Assembly: GCF_905171765.1 (NCBI RefSeq)
Contig: NC_053398.1
Span: 51,644,338 to 51,708,337 of the forward strand
Reading direction: 5' to 3'
Length of the DNA: 64,000 bases
Origin: Bufo bufo
Lineage: Eukaryota; Chordata; Amphibia; Anura; Bufonidae
In this document: positions 54,207 through 64,000 of the stretch, piece by piece
How positions within the stretch are numbered: the stretch's first letter is position 1
How the letters are laid out: the number at the start of each line of letters is the position of its first letter
Translations under genes and position numbers: made by a program
Notes under the pieces: generated by a model
Seen by the model: only the letters and a program-made list of their open reading frames with translations
Told to the model about the DNA's origin: nothing
The model's database searches: none

Positions 54207-55790
54207 ACTATAGAAGTGAAGCTCCTAATCTGTAAAGTCAGTGAGTGAGACTATTCGAAGACCCGTAGGTAGTGTCTAAACATTCTTCCCAAAAGTGACA
54301 TATTTCCCCTGTGGTTTAGGCCGTGTGAGACAGTTTTGAAGGCACCGTTATGGGGGATATTATGGGCTAATGCTCTTGAGCACTGGGCTTGACATTGGAA
54401 GGTTGAGTTTCTAAGGTGGTGCAGTCATTTTTATCTGGCAGAAATATTTTTATAGTCACAATAGGAACTTCCGAACACTAATGGAGCCTGCAAAATGCTA
54501 ACCCTGCGTGTACCCGGCTTGTGCCTGATTAACACATTTGATTCCATGTTCCTGCTATTGTTTAAAAAGAACTGCATAATGGAACCTTGTCATAACAGCG
54601 GTGGCCTTTACGTGAACTGATTTCTGACAGGAGGACAATGTATCGTGAAACAGCATTGAATGCAGGTTGAATGCATGGAAAGTCATGCCTTGTTGTTCTG
54701 GAAATATTACCGCTATTCTTATATATGTAGAGATTGCCAAATTTATGAGAACAACATGCGAACCGGTGTGCTCCGTGCTTTTTGACCCACATGAATCCAC
54801 ATTTATTGGATCAAATCTGATTGTGCAAATTATTATGATGTATTAAAAGGTAAAGCACAAAGGAGTCAAGTCGCATATTACATCATGAGAGATGGCGCTG
54901 AGTGCAAGAAGACCCTATTTATAATTTTGGGTACAGAGGGGTTCACACTATTAGTTACTCAAATTACTGAGTTTCTATTACTTTCTAATCAGAAGACACC
55001 ACCACACCAGCATATGGCACTTGAGCTATACAGGAAATTGTGAAACAATTCAGAATGTTAAGGCTTAAGTATACAGTGAAAGCGCCAGCGCGATCCCTGA
55101 GCGCCTGCACATGGACTCTGCACATCTGTATTACAGATCCAAAGGTTCTCCATGTGCTGCTGTTTGGGGCTTCCATGAAGTACTGTGTTCCCCCAAACAG
55201 CCATGCTTCCAGAGGACAATGACAGAGTCCAATGGCTCATACCAGGTTTTTTGTCACGCCTCAAAATATCACAGTGTGCCTAAAAACAGAGGCACAAAAA
55301 GGGAAAGTATAAATCCACAGTGACATGGGGGGAAGGGGGCACATTACCTATCAGTTATAAGGTGATCTGACTTTACTCAAATGTTGTGCTATTGCTTTCT
55401 GGATATAAGCCATAGATAGATACACTATTTCTGAGCTGCCTGCAACACATTCCTGTCATCAAGATCATATTGGCTGGAGCCAACATGTAGCTAGTATCTC
55501 TGCAGGCCCTAGCTACAGATCTGGCGTGACTAGCAGGAGGATGAATAATTTCCAAGGATGGACTGGCCATAGTCTCTACAGAGAAACTTCCCAGTGGGCC
55601 GATGTCCAGGGGGCCGCCTAAGCCCTCCTCATGACTGCCAGCCAAGTGAGTATTGGTCTGACGCTCCTAGAGCTTGGAGCATCAAATACCTAAGTACCTG
55701 GCTGGCAGCTGCAGGTGCCCTCTTGGTATTGCTATCCTGAGGCAACTGGTGTAGGAGGACCGAACATGATGCTGGACTCCACAGTGTCCT
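54207..55790. other. Unassigned sequence
   Basis: No exon with acceptable splice sites and no recognised repeat family. Confidence 0.4.
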
Positions 55791-56573
55791 TCTGGGGCAT
55801 TATTTTATGCTGCACTGCGGTATTTGGTTCTGCTGGGGCAGTATATTGTGCTGCACTGTGGTTATTGGTTCTGCTGGGGCAGTGTATTGTGCTGCACTGT
55901 AGTATTTGTTTCTACTGGGGTAGTATATAGTGCTGCAGTGTGGTACTTGGTTCTGCTGGGCAGTAGTGTATATTGTGCTGCACTGTGGTACTTGGTTCTG
56001 CTGGGCAGTAGTGTATATTGTGCTGCACTGTGGTACTTGGTTCTGCTGGGCAGTAGTGTATATTGTGCTGCACTGTACTATTTGGTTCTGCTGGGGCAGC
56101 ATTTTGTGCTGCTCTGTGGTATTTGGTTTTGCTGGGGCAGTATATTGTGCTGCACTGTAGTATTTGGTTATGCTGGGGCAGTATATTGTGCTGCACTGTG
56201 GTTATTGGTTCTTCTGGGGTTGTATATTCTGCTGCACTGTAGTATTTGGTTCTACTGGGGCAGTATATTGTGCTGCACTGTGGTATCTGGTTCTACTGGG
56301 GCAGTATATTGTGATGCACTGTAGTATTTGGTTCAGCTGGGGCAGTATTTGTTCTGCACTGGGGTATTTGGTTCTGCTGGGGCGGTATTTGTGCTGCACT
56401 GTGGTATTTGGTTCTGCTGGGGCAGTATATTGTGATGCACTGTGGTATCTGGTTCTGCTGGGGCAGTATATTGTGATGCACTGTGGTATCTGGTTCTGCT
56501 GGGGCAGTATATTGTGATGCACTGTGGTATTTGGCTCTACTGGGGTGGTATTTTGTGCCGCAAAATGGTATTG
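55791..56573 (+). repeat. Minisatellite, ~41-bp unit, about 19 copies
   Basis: Unit: GTGCTGCACTGTGGTATTTG then GTTCTGCTGGGGCAGTATATT. Some units gain CAGTAGTGTA (44 bp) and some lose bases. The absence of stop codons in the unit makes several frames look open on both strands, which is not evidence of a gene. Confidence 0.9.
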
Positions 56574-57085
56574 CTGGCTTTGCCTACCTTTGTTGGCTCT
56601 GCCTTCTATTAATTTGGACCCACCTACGACATGAGGCCACTTTTAGTTTTTTTCCAGGGCCACTTCAAGTTCCCCGTCCATTCCTGATGATTTCCGTGAT
56701 AGATGTAATTTCTGGGAACTCAAGCACCGTATATCAAGGGGGTCTAATATTTCTTTATGTAGCATGCAACTTTACAAGACAAAACGGAAAGAAATGGGAT
56801 GAAATCCAGCGCTGCTGCCTATACGCCACGCTAGGCCCATCCATGATAAATGTGTTCTCTCTCTCGTGCAGGGATGTCTCGGCTCTCTCCCGTTAGGGCA
56901 GGGATCACCCTCCTCTCCGCGTGTTTACATAATTAGAATAGTTTCCATACTGCCTGTCTCCTTGGATCTGTTTGTACAGCCGTGACTTCTGCTTTCAGGC
57001 TCGCACACACTCACACACAACATACATGGACAGAAAGGCATCACAGCTGTGGGCACTAATATGTACGTGCAGATCCTAGACTCAC

Positions 57086-57236
57086 CATCTGTGGTGAATG
57101 CCATCATGCTAGGAGGACATAACTGTGGATGGCGGAACTTGGGGGGCACAGCTGTTCTATATTGGCCCATAATACCTTTATAATAAAACGTATCTCTGCT
57201 ATGACTATGCACAGCGCTCAGGTCATCACCAGGCGC
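57086..57236 (-). CDS. Candidate internal exon of an unidentified gene
   Basis: On the minus strand an acceptor GGGTTTCTCTTGCAG and a strong donor GATG/GTGAGT bound 151 open bases. The reading is APGDDLSAVHSHSRDTFYYK, then GIMGQYRTAVPPKFRHPQLC and PPSMMAFTTDG. The composition is protein-like (Tyr, Phe, Pro and basic residues spread evenly) and unlike the repeats nearby. I do not recognise the family. Its 3' phase is 1 while the nearest IP3 3-kinase exon starts at phase 0, so it does not splice directly to that exon; it could belong to an upstream neighbour on the same strand or be chance. Confidence 0.4.
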
Positions 57237-58132
57237 CTGCAAGAGAAACCCACCAGGGCCTTTAGGAGGGATCTGTTATATAAGATCTGAGCTGTCAGAG
57301 ACAGGACACAAGGAGGGAGGGCAGAGACTTCCCCGGATACTCAGGGAGTTCCCTTTATTGTGCTGCCTCGAACATTAACCATTTACCACCCGGCGGCAAT
57401 GTGCATGGACGTGCAAAAAGAGCTGCAGGCAACATGGAGAATGCTATAATAGTCATGGCTTTGTACATATCAATCATCTAAGATTGGGGGAGGGGGGGGT
57501 ACTACAATTCCCATCATGCCAAATGCATTGTATTTCATGACATAGTCGCTATAATACATATTTTTGGGATTTTCACCTTATACTAGGCAGTCATGCCGAT
57601 ATGAAGTGCGCAGTTCTGAGCAGAATAATATATTTAGCCCTAAAAACCTTCAGAAGACAGCATAGCAGAATGGTGCTGCAGTTCTCCCGGGCACATCACG
57701 TAGACCCGGATAAAAGGGCGCTGCCCAACACGGCAGACGCCTGACCTTACTGACATCTAACGAATTTCTGGATTTATATGAAGATATACTGGAGTATAGA
57801 TGAAAAAACGTCCCCGCACTCAGAGTGCAGCCTCGGCCAGGACAAGGTTACAGAACAGACTCCACTATTACTGATAAAGGGAATGGAAACTGGAAGGTGG
57901 GTGCTTATAATCAGCCATTAAAGGGGAAAAAGAAATGCTCTGCCTGTGTGTACATAGGCAAAGTACAGCTTCACTTAAAGAGCACCAACCACAATATCTC
58001 AGACAGCAAGTGTTCGATTCTCCTGCAGCGCCTCCGCAGGACAACGTCCTTACTACACAGTTCTCAATGGAATAAATGGACTCTGTTCTATACACCCAAG
58101 GTGTTGGGTCCTTCAGACTGAGGGGCACTGGG
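57237..58132. other. Unassigned sequence
   Basis: A minus-strand TTATATAA lies near 57273-57280 but comes before an acceptor-bounded exon, so a promoter is not supported. Nothing else was recognised. Confidence 0.35.
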
Positions 58133-58306
58133 GGAGATTTATCAAACTAGTGTAAAGTAGAACTGGCTTAGTTGCCCATAGCAACCAATCAGATTCCATC
58201 TTTCATTTTCCAAAGGAGCTGTCAAAAATGAAAGGTGGAATCTGATTGGTTGCGATGGGAAACTAAGCCAGTTCTACTTTACACCAGTTTGACAAATCTC
58301 CCCCAC
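58133..58306. repeat. Foldback MITE, family E head only
   Basis: GGGGGAGATTTATCAAACTAG at the left is opposed by CCAGTTTGACAAATCTCCCCC at the right. CTTAGTTGCCCATAGCAACC and GGTTGCGATGGGAAACTAAG form the inner arms. It is the same foldback as the first 175 bp of family E. Confidence 0.82.
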
Positions 58307-59355
58307 TCTTTCTTACTGCTCTCCACTGACAGATGTTATATACTGCCCACTAAAACATTGAGGCACATTTACTATGACCGGCTTTTTACGCTGTTTTTAG
58401 TTTCCCCCTTGCGCTGCCCAAAGATTCGTTTTGTACCTTGTCATAAATTAGGCACATCTATGGCAGTCCTTGCACCTGGCAAAAAAAACTACGCCAGCCC
58501 CTGGCTCCTGCTCTGCCCTCATCCAGCCCAACTGGTGTCGAAATGGCGACTTAGGACTATTTTTTGACTAAAAATGTGCCCCACTGTTTTTTGTAGTGAT
58601 GTTTTCAGATTTTTTTTTCACCCTTTCATGGTGTCTTTTACAGGCCCAAAAACACGAATGAAAAGGCGTATTGTAGCAGCACCCGTAGCGTTATGATTGT
58701 ACCAAACGTCTTTAGCTGAAGGACAGTTCTAATGGAAGTAGCAAACTCCTAATTCACAGTATTTTCCTGTGTATTTCACAGTGGGGGTATTTATTTTTTA
58801 GAATACTGATTTCCTTTGCAGTGTAAAGCTGTTATACATGTTTGACTGTGCGCTTTAGACACTTTTTGTGGCTTGCCTGGCATCGGGGTGTGGCTTACTG
58901 CGAAAGAGCCGTGGTTTAAGCTAAGCTAACACACATTAAATGTCTGCCACACAATTTTGGCGCAAAATAAGCCAAACAATGGGTGTTGGAAAATTAGACA
59001 AAAGTGTATAAAGATGCACCAAATTCAGGCTCTTTCAGATGAGCATCGTAAACACTGACCCATTATATTCATCTCCGCACGTACCATGTAGTTCCGATTT
59101 TCAGCACACAGATGCCATACATGTATGGTCCTTCCGATCGCTCGTCTGAAGGATCCCACTGTCTCTTAGACATGATTAGTATATCTGCCTCAAACTTTTC
59201 TGAAATCCGACATTATTCTTATGCTTCCGAATAAAACAATATGGAGTCATTGCTATTCGGACAGATTTCTTAGGGTGCATCCACACATACAGGTTTTCTG
59301 ATGCAGTTTTTGAAACCAAAACCAAAAAAAATAAAAATAGAAGTAGCATCTACCC
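58307..59355. other. Unassigned sequence
   Basis: A repeat piece at about 58362-58575 (AGGCACATTTACTATGACCG...AATGTGCCCCAC) is recognisable. The rest has no supported feature. Confidence 0.4.
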
Positions 59356-59742
59356 TTAAAGGGATTGTCTGATCTAGGAGCCAACAGACCTAGAAGTGTT
59401 AACTTGTGCCAAAAAAACAACAACTTACCTGTCCGCAAGTTCTGCCGTTCTCACACCACTGCTGGTGGGCGGAGAGGAAGTGGCTTGGCCCTGTGACCGT
59501 TCCAATTATGGTAATCATTGGCCTCAGTGTTCACACGTACTAGAACGGCACCGCTGGTAGTGACGCGCTGTTCTAACACATGCGACTGCTGAGGCCGGTC
59601 ATAGGCCTCAGCAGTCACAGGGCCAAGCCAGGAATGGGGCAGGGGGAGTGGCAGGACTGCAGGCAGGTGAGACTTTTTTTTTTTATTGGGCACAAGTTAA
59701 GACCTCTGGGTCTGTTGGCTCCTAGATGAGACAACCCCTTTA
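59356..59742. repeat. Palindromic MITE
   Basis: AAAGGGATTGTCTGATCTAGG at the left is opposed by CTAGATGAGACAACCCCTTT at the right. GGCTTGGCCCTGTGAC and GTCACAGGGCCAAGCC, then ACTTGTGCC and GGCACAAGT lie inside. A related partial unit follows to about 59935. Confidence 0.78.
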
Positions 59743-60678
59743 AGGATAGATCCTTGTGAACGTGGAGGCCGGTGATTATCGTAATTGCAACTGTCACAGG
59801 GCCAAGCCACTTCCACTCCGCCTGCCAGCAGCGGTGTGGGCAGCAGGCCTGCGGACAGGTATGTTGTTTTTTTATTGGGCACAAGTTATTGGGCACATTG
59901 AAGCTGTCGGTTGCTAGGCCGGATAACCCCTTTAAGATATTCTCTCCTTTTATGATTTTGGCTTCAAAAACAACATCATAAAAACTGCATGTCTTGCCAT
60001 ATCCCAATATACTCAAGTGGGTTGAATGACACTGAACCTACACATTGGGCGTCATTTACTAAGGCCGGTATTTCACGTGTCAGTCTTAATAAAAAAAATT
60101 AAAAAACACCGTAATGAGAACCAAACAATTTATTAAGAGGCGCACACCTCGTAAGAAATTAGTCATGCGCTGTCCGTGCACCCGAACTGAAGCCTGGAGG
60201 AGATTTTCGTTGTAAATGTTGTTGAATGGAGCCCCTGTCCGTTGCCAGCCTCCTCCCACCCACCTTTTGAAAAAGTCACGAAGGTGCTGGGAAAAGCTAA
60301 AGAGTCGCCAGTTTTGCAACCTGTGATTTAATGACCCCCATAGGACAATCAAATAAAATAACTCTTCACCAATATGTACAGGCATTATAGTGTATCCTCG
60401 GCATAAAAGAGTAATACATAACTTCATACACCTGAATGTACGTAGACAGTACTGCACAGGATGTGACGTGTATATGTATGTATATGTATAAGAATTATTA
60501 CGAAAGACCCAGGGCTAAACTGAGTTAAGGAAACTCTGCAAAATACAGAGGAGACCACAGAGATGAGAGAAGCGGTCTAACCTGTCCGACTGTCTTTATA
60601 TATAGCTAGACATTTACAAGGAGGGGATGTTCCACTCAACATCACACAGCAGTCTTCAGAACTTCATTTATTTCACTA
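59743..60678. other. Partial MITE then unassigned sequence
   Basis: 59743-59935 is a second, diverged half of the preceding repeat (GTCACAGGGCCAAGCC, GGGCACAAGTTATTGGGCAC). The remainder has no supported feature. Confidence 0.45.
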
Positions 60679-60832
60679 AGGCCTCATGCACACGACCGTT
60701 GTGTGTTTTGCAGTACGCAAATCGCGGATCCGCAAAACACGGATGGCGCTGTGTGCGTTGCGCAATTTTGGCACGGACAGCCTTTAATATAACTGCCTAT
60801 TCTTTTCCGCAAAGCGGACATCTGTCAGTATT
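60679..60832. repeat. MITE fragment, family A
   Basis: AAGGCCTCATGCACACGACC, then TCGCGGATCCGCAAAACACG and TAATATAACTGCCTATTCTT. It matches the left half of the 47479 copy and is truncated at CGGACAT. Confidence 0.75.
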
Positions 60833-62819
60833 TTACATAGCAAAGAAAAGTGAGAGTTATGTTCTCCCCTTAAAGGGATCTTAACGTAATGAATGTAAAA
60901 AATGAAAATCAGACATCATATAGCACATGATGGCCTCTTTCTAACAAAGCTAGAACCAGCCCTGTACCTCACATGGATCCAGAGATCCCCCCCATTCATC
61001 ACTTCAATTGCTCTGCTACATTTATTTCAAGATGACAGCTCAGGGGGGTGTGTCCTTTCTGCTGCACCCGGTGGCAGTTGAAGGACAGAACTGAGCATGT
61101 GCATCCGTCTCAGTGAGCAGGACAGGGAAATTAGGAAAAGAGCAAACTGCAGGTGGCGCTATACAGACAGATTTCAGTAAACAACTCATTGACTACACAA
61201 CATTTTTAATTAACATGCAATTACAAAAATATTCAGATCCAGGTGCTGGTTTGAAAAAGTTTTTTGTAGGACAACCCTTTCGATGCACTGTAATGGTGCG
61301 TTTCCCATTTCCTACTGTGCTAAGGCCCCCGTACGTATTATTGTGGGCCGGCTCCACCGTTTTCAGAGGGACCAGTTCACAATCTAATGTGTATGGGGGA
61401 GTTCCTGACTCAGATGAAGGATCGGGTGTACTGAATTTCAACAACCGCTCATTTTGTACTCCCAGGAGAAAAGCCCATACAGTACACTCTCAGGTGAGCA
61501 TGCATGTGTATGGTGAAGTCGTGAATGAGCAATTGAAAGCCTGCAAGTGAAGCTCTATGGGCAGCTTTAGATGGGGCAAGCATGGCGACGCTGGTAGTTT
61601 ACACGTGGCACGGCATGTTTTTTTTTAACACAACATTTTTAATTTTCCTTCGCTATGAAATAACATTTCACAGCTACATTTTCCTTCACATTCAGTCCGT
61701 TGTCCCAGCCTTGTATTTGCACATCCAGACCAAGGCAGAGAGAATCGTTGGTGACCCCCTGGCACATGCCTCGGTAACCCTCTCCTTGCTACGTCCCTGG
61801 TTCCTCTGTGAACCCGGCCTAATAAGGTCAATCAGTATATATAAAACCGGCCCTTGAACACGTTAATGATGGTCATCTACCCTTACCACATCTGTCACTA
61901 CCAAGGTGTGAACACTGTGTCATCCGAAAATATGAGAAATTAACGGATTTTGAAAATGAATAGAATGTGTACCATCGTGTATGTAACGGTTACATAACAA
62001 TAATGTACCAGAACATCTGGGGTCCATTTTCAGTTACATAGTCATTTTTTTATTAATAATTTTTGTTGAACAAATGAGTGATGCCAGCAGGTGCCTGGAA
62101 ATACTGGGTGCTCTGGCCTGGGCACACAATAAGTGCAGCCATTTCTATTCTCTCCTCGCCTTCTCTGCAGTTTTCCCTCTTGCCGCGCTCCTCCCTTCTC
62201 TCGCAGTCACCCCCCCCCCCCCCCCCTCTTTGGTAATCACCCAGTCATGGCCAAATTCTTAGAACTGTTTCTCTTGTTTGCAAACCACAAACCAACGACG
62301 TCACCGGCAGGAGGGAAATCCTTCTACACAGCAAAGAGAGAGAGGGAGGAAAAGAGGGCAGAAGGGGGGAGAGAAGAAGAGACAGGTGTGGAGGTCACGA
62401 CGTGGAAGTCAGAGGAAGATGCACAGGAAATGAAGCAAACTAATGGGAACAAACTGAAGATAAAGCATAAAAAGCACAAACATAAAATATACACAAGGGC
62501 TAAAAGATATAAGTGGTGAGCTAATGAAAGTCACGCGCGCCAGAAAAACATAGGGGGAGGGTGTTCGAAGAGAGAACTAGTCCGGCTGACGTTACATAGA
62601 AAGACAGGGAACTGCGTTCTGCTAGGGATACTCATGGGGTCTGGCTGTCTTAAAGAGGACCTGTCATCACGAAATGCAGGGCAATCTGCATGTTATAGAG
62701 CAGGAAAAGCTGACTGATATATAGTTATATGTGCACACTTACACAGATAATGCTATGAATCACTGATAACACCTTAAGTCAGAAATAGATATATAAATAT
62801 ATAAATTACACGTTTTACT
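60833..62819. other. Unassigned sequence with short low-complexity tracts
   Basis: A run of 16-17 C (about 62210-62226) and a purine-rich AGAGAGAGAGGGAGGAAAAG tract (about 62333) are present. TTAAAGAGGACCTGTCATCACG (62651) is the edge of a dispersed repeat. Nothing coding was supported. Confidence 0.4.
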
Positions 62820-63318
62820 GAATCTTTTTCTGCAAAATCTTTTGCTCTATAAGATGCACCTGATCATAAGACTCACCTAGGTTTTAGAGGAGGAAAATAA
62901 GAAAAGAAAATATCGCCCATCAGACCTCCAAATCAGATCCCCACTCTTCATCAGACTTCAGTTCAGACCCCCAAACTTTATAAGACCTCAGATTAGGCCC
63001 CCAGTCTTCTTCAGAACTCAGATCAGACACTAAAATAAATAACACAACTTACCGCTCCTGCTTCAGACGGTACACTATTCCTGCACTCACCGCTGCCTGG
63101 TCTTCTGCCGGGGGTGCACTGCGCTGCACTGTGACCTGACATTGCACAGTGTCAGGTCATAATGCACATCTATATGCACTACACCCTGATGCTGTATGGA
63201 GTCAGGACAAAATACAGTGGGTGCCCAGAAGAAGACCAGCCAGCTCTAGCAGTGCTACACTCACTCCCAGCGCTCATTAGTATTCACTTTATAAGACGCA
63301 CTTAAAATTGTGTCTTAG
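62820..63318. repeat. MITE-like repeat (CTATAAGATGCACCTGA / CACTTTATAAGACGCACTT)
   Basis: TTGCTCTATAAGATGCACC at the left is opposed by CACTTTATAAGACGCACTT at the right. CCCCCAAACTTTATAAGACC repeats occur inside. Confidence 0.55.
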
Positions 63319-63469
63319 GCTGAATTCACACGTCCGTGGAACACGGACGTATTAGAAAACCGGGAGTAATTTATTAGAAAACCGGGGGTAATTTATTAGA
63401 AAACCGGGGGTAATAACTACCTGATCAACTCTATGCGACGGAGATGTGTTGCACTGCTTGAGGCAAATG

Positions 63470-63809
63470 ACGACCACACCAGATACTGACTGGTTTTCTG
63501 ACCCACCCCCCAGTAAGGCAAAACTGTGCACATTTCAGAGTGACCTTTTATTGTGGGCAGTCTAAGGCACACCTGTGCAATATTCATGCTGTCTAGTCAG
63601 CACCTTGATATGCCACACCTGTGAGGTGGGATGGATTATCTCGGCAAAGGAGAAGTGCTCACTAACACAGATTTAGACAGATTTGTGAACAATATTTGAG
63701 AGTAATGGGTCTTTTGTGCATGTAGAAAATGTTTCAGATCTTTGAGTTCAGCTTCTGCAAAATGGGAGCAAAACCAAAAGTGTTGCGTTTATATTTTTGT
63801 TCAGTGTAC
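63470..63809 (-). mobile_element. Truncated Tc1/mariner end
   Basis: The right terminus TTTTTGTTCAGTGTA (63795-63809) is the inverted end of a Tc1-like element. On the minus strand it opens TACACTGAACAAAAATATAA and continues through GCAACACTTTTGGTTTTGCTCC and GGTGTGCCTTAGACTGCCCA. No transposase or left terminus is present, so this is a one-ended fragment. Confidence 0.7.
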
Positions 63810-64000
63810 ATACATAGGAAAATGTACGGTATACATTTTAAAAGTCCCCTAATGATTCCAAAACATGAAATGCTGCTGGCTACAAGAGACCCTCAATGCC
63901 ACTTGATTGTCGGTCCCTGCATGACATCAGTTTCCTTGTGGTTAAATTTGTGCTTTGATCTTCAAAATTTTGTTTCTGGTCACACTGTACAAACAGTTCA

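Noticed and set aside
55824..56522. Repeat-encoded protein (up to 166 codons)
   Set aside because: The open frames come from a 41-bp unit lacking stop codons in several frames on both strands; unit length changes break any steady protein repeat.
57273..57280. Minus-strand TATA box for a promoter at 57.3 kb
   Set aside because: The sequence downstream shows a splice acceptor, not a first exon, and AT-rich octamers of this kind are common here.
62133..62519. 128-codon frame at the C-run and purine tract
   Set aside because: Low-complexity sequence; no domain, no splice structure, no Kozak context.

Overview
This is a 64 kb piece of a vertebrate nuclear genome, most likely from an anuran amphibian. 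Two multi-exon genes with GT-AG introns stand in a background made mostly of transposable elements: Tc1/mariner, hAT, a DIRS1-like retrotransposon, a tRNA-headed V-SINE-like repeat and many palindromic MITEs. The DIRS element, the MITE families and the long TE-filled introns are what point to a frog or toad; the species cannot be fixed from sequence alone.

Layout. (1) 1-3984: repeat-rich sequence with a retroelement-like insertion (848-2450). It is flanked by 15-bp direct repeats and holds a hammerhead-ribozyme-like fold; a possible solo LTR follows. (2) 3985-33502, plus strand: the 3' part of ATG2A, the autophagy lipid-transfer protein. Fourteen exons join in phase (686 codons including the stop) and include the LC3/GABARAP-interacting F-C-I-L motif; the 5' part lies upstream. 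Its introns hold a decayed 5.45-kb hAT element (5434-10885), a Tc1 element whose transposase reading frame is unbroken (12100-13681), a decayed Tc1 (15645-16835), and a nest in which a second decayed Tc1 (19706-27488) contains both a MITE and a 5.95-kb DIRS1-like element. That DIRS copy keeps its inverted terminal repeats, internal complementary region, RT/RNase H and tyrosine recombinase (21464-27413). (3) 34728-46735, minus strand: six exons of an inositol-1,4,5-trisphosphate 3-kinase family gene that converges on ATG2A, with 1.2 kb between the stop codons. Its catalytic domain is complete; its N-terminal exon(s) are not identified. A V-SINE-like repeat split by a palindromic hAT element (40521-41557) sits in one of its introns. 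(4) 46.7-64 kb: mostly MITEs, a 41-bp minisatellite (55.79-56.57 kb), one unassigned candidate minus-strand exon (57086-57236) and a truncated Tc1 end.

The two host genes do not form a pathway unit that I can support: ATG2A works in phagophore expansion, and IP3 3-kinase turns IP3 into IP4. Most small open frames here are chance or repeat-derived. Exon limits were set by hand from splice sites, reading phase and recalled family similarity, and repeat edges are approximate unless a target-site duplication is given.
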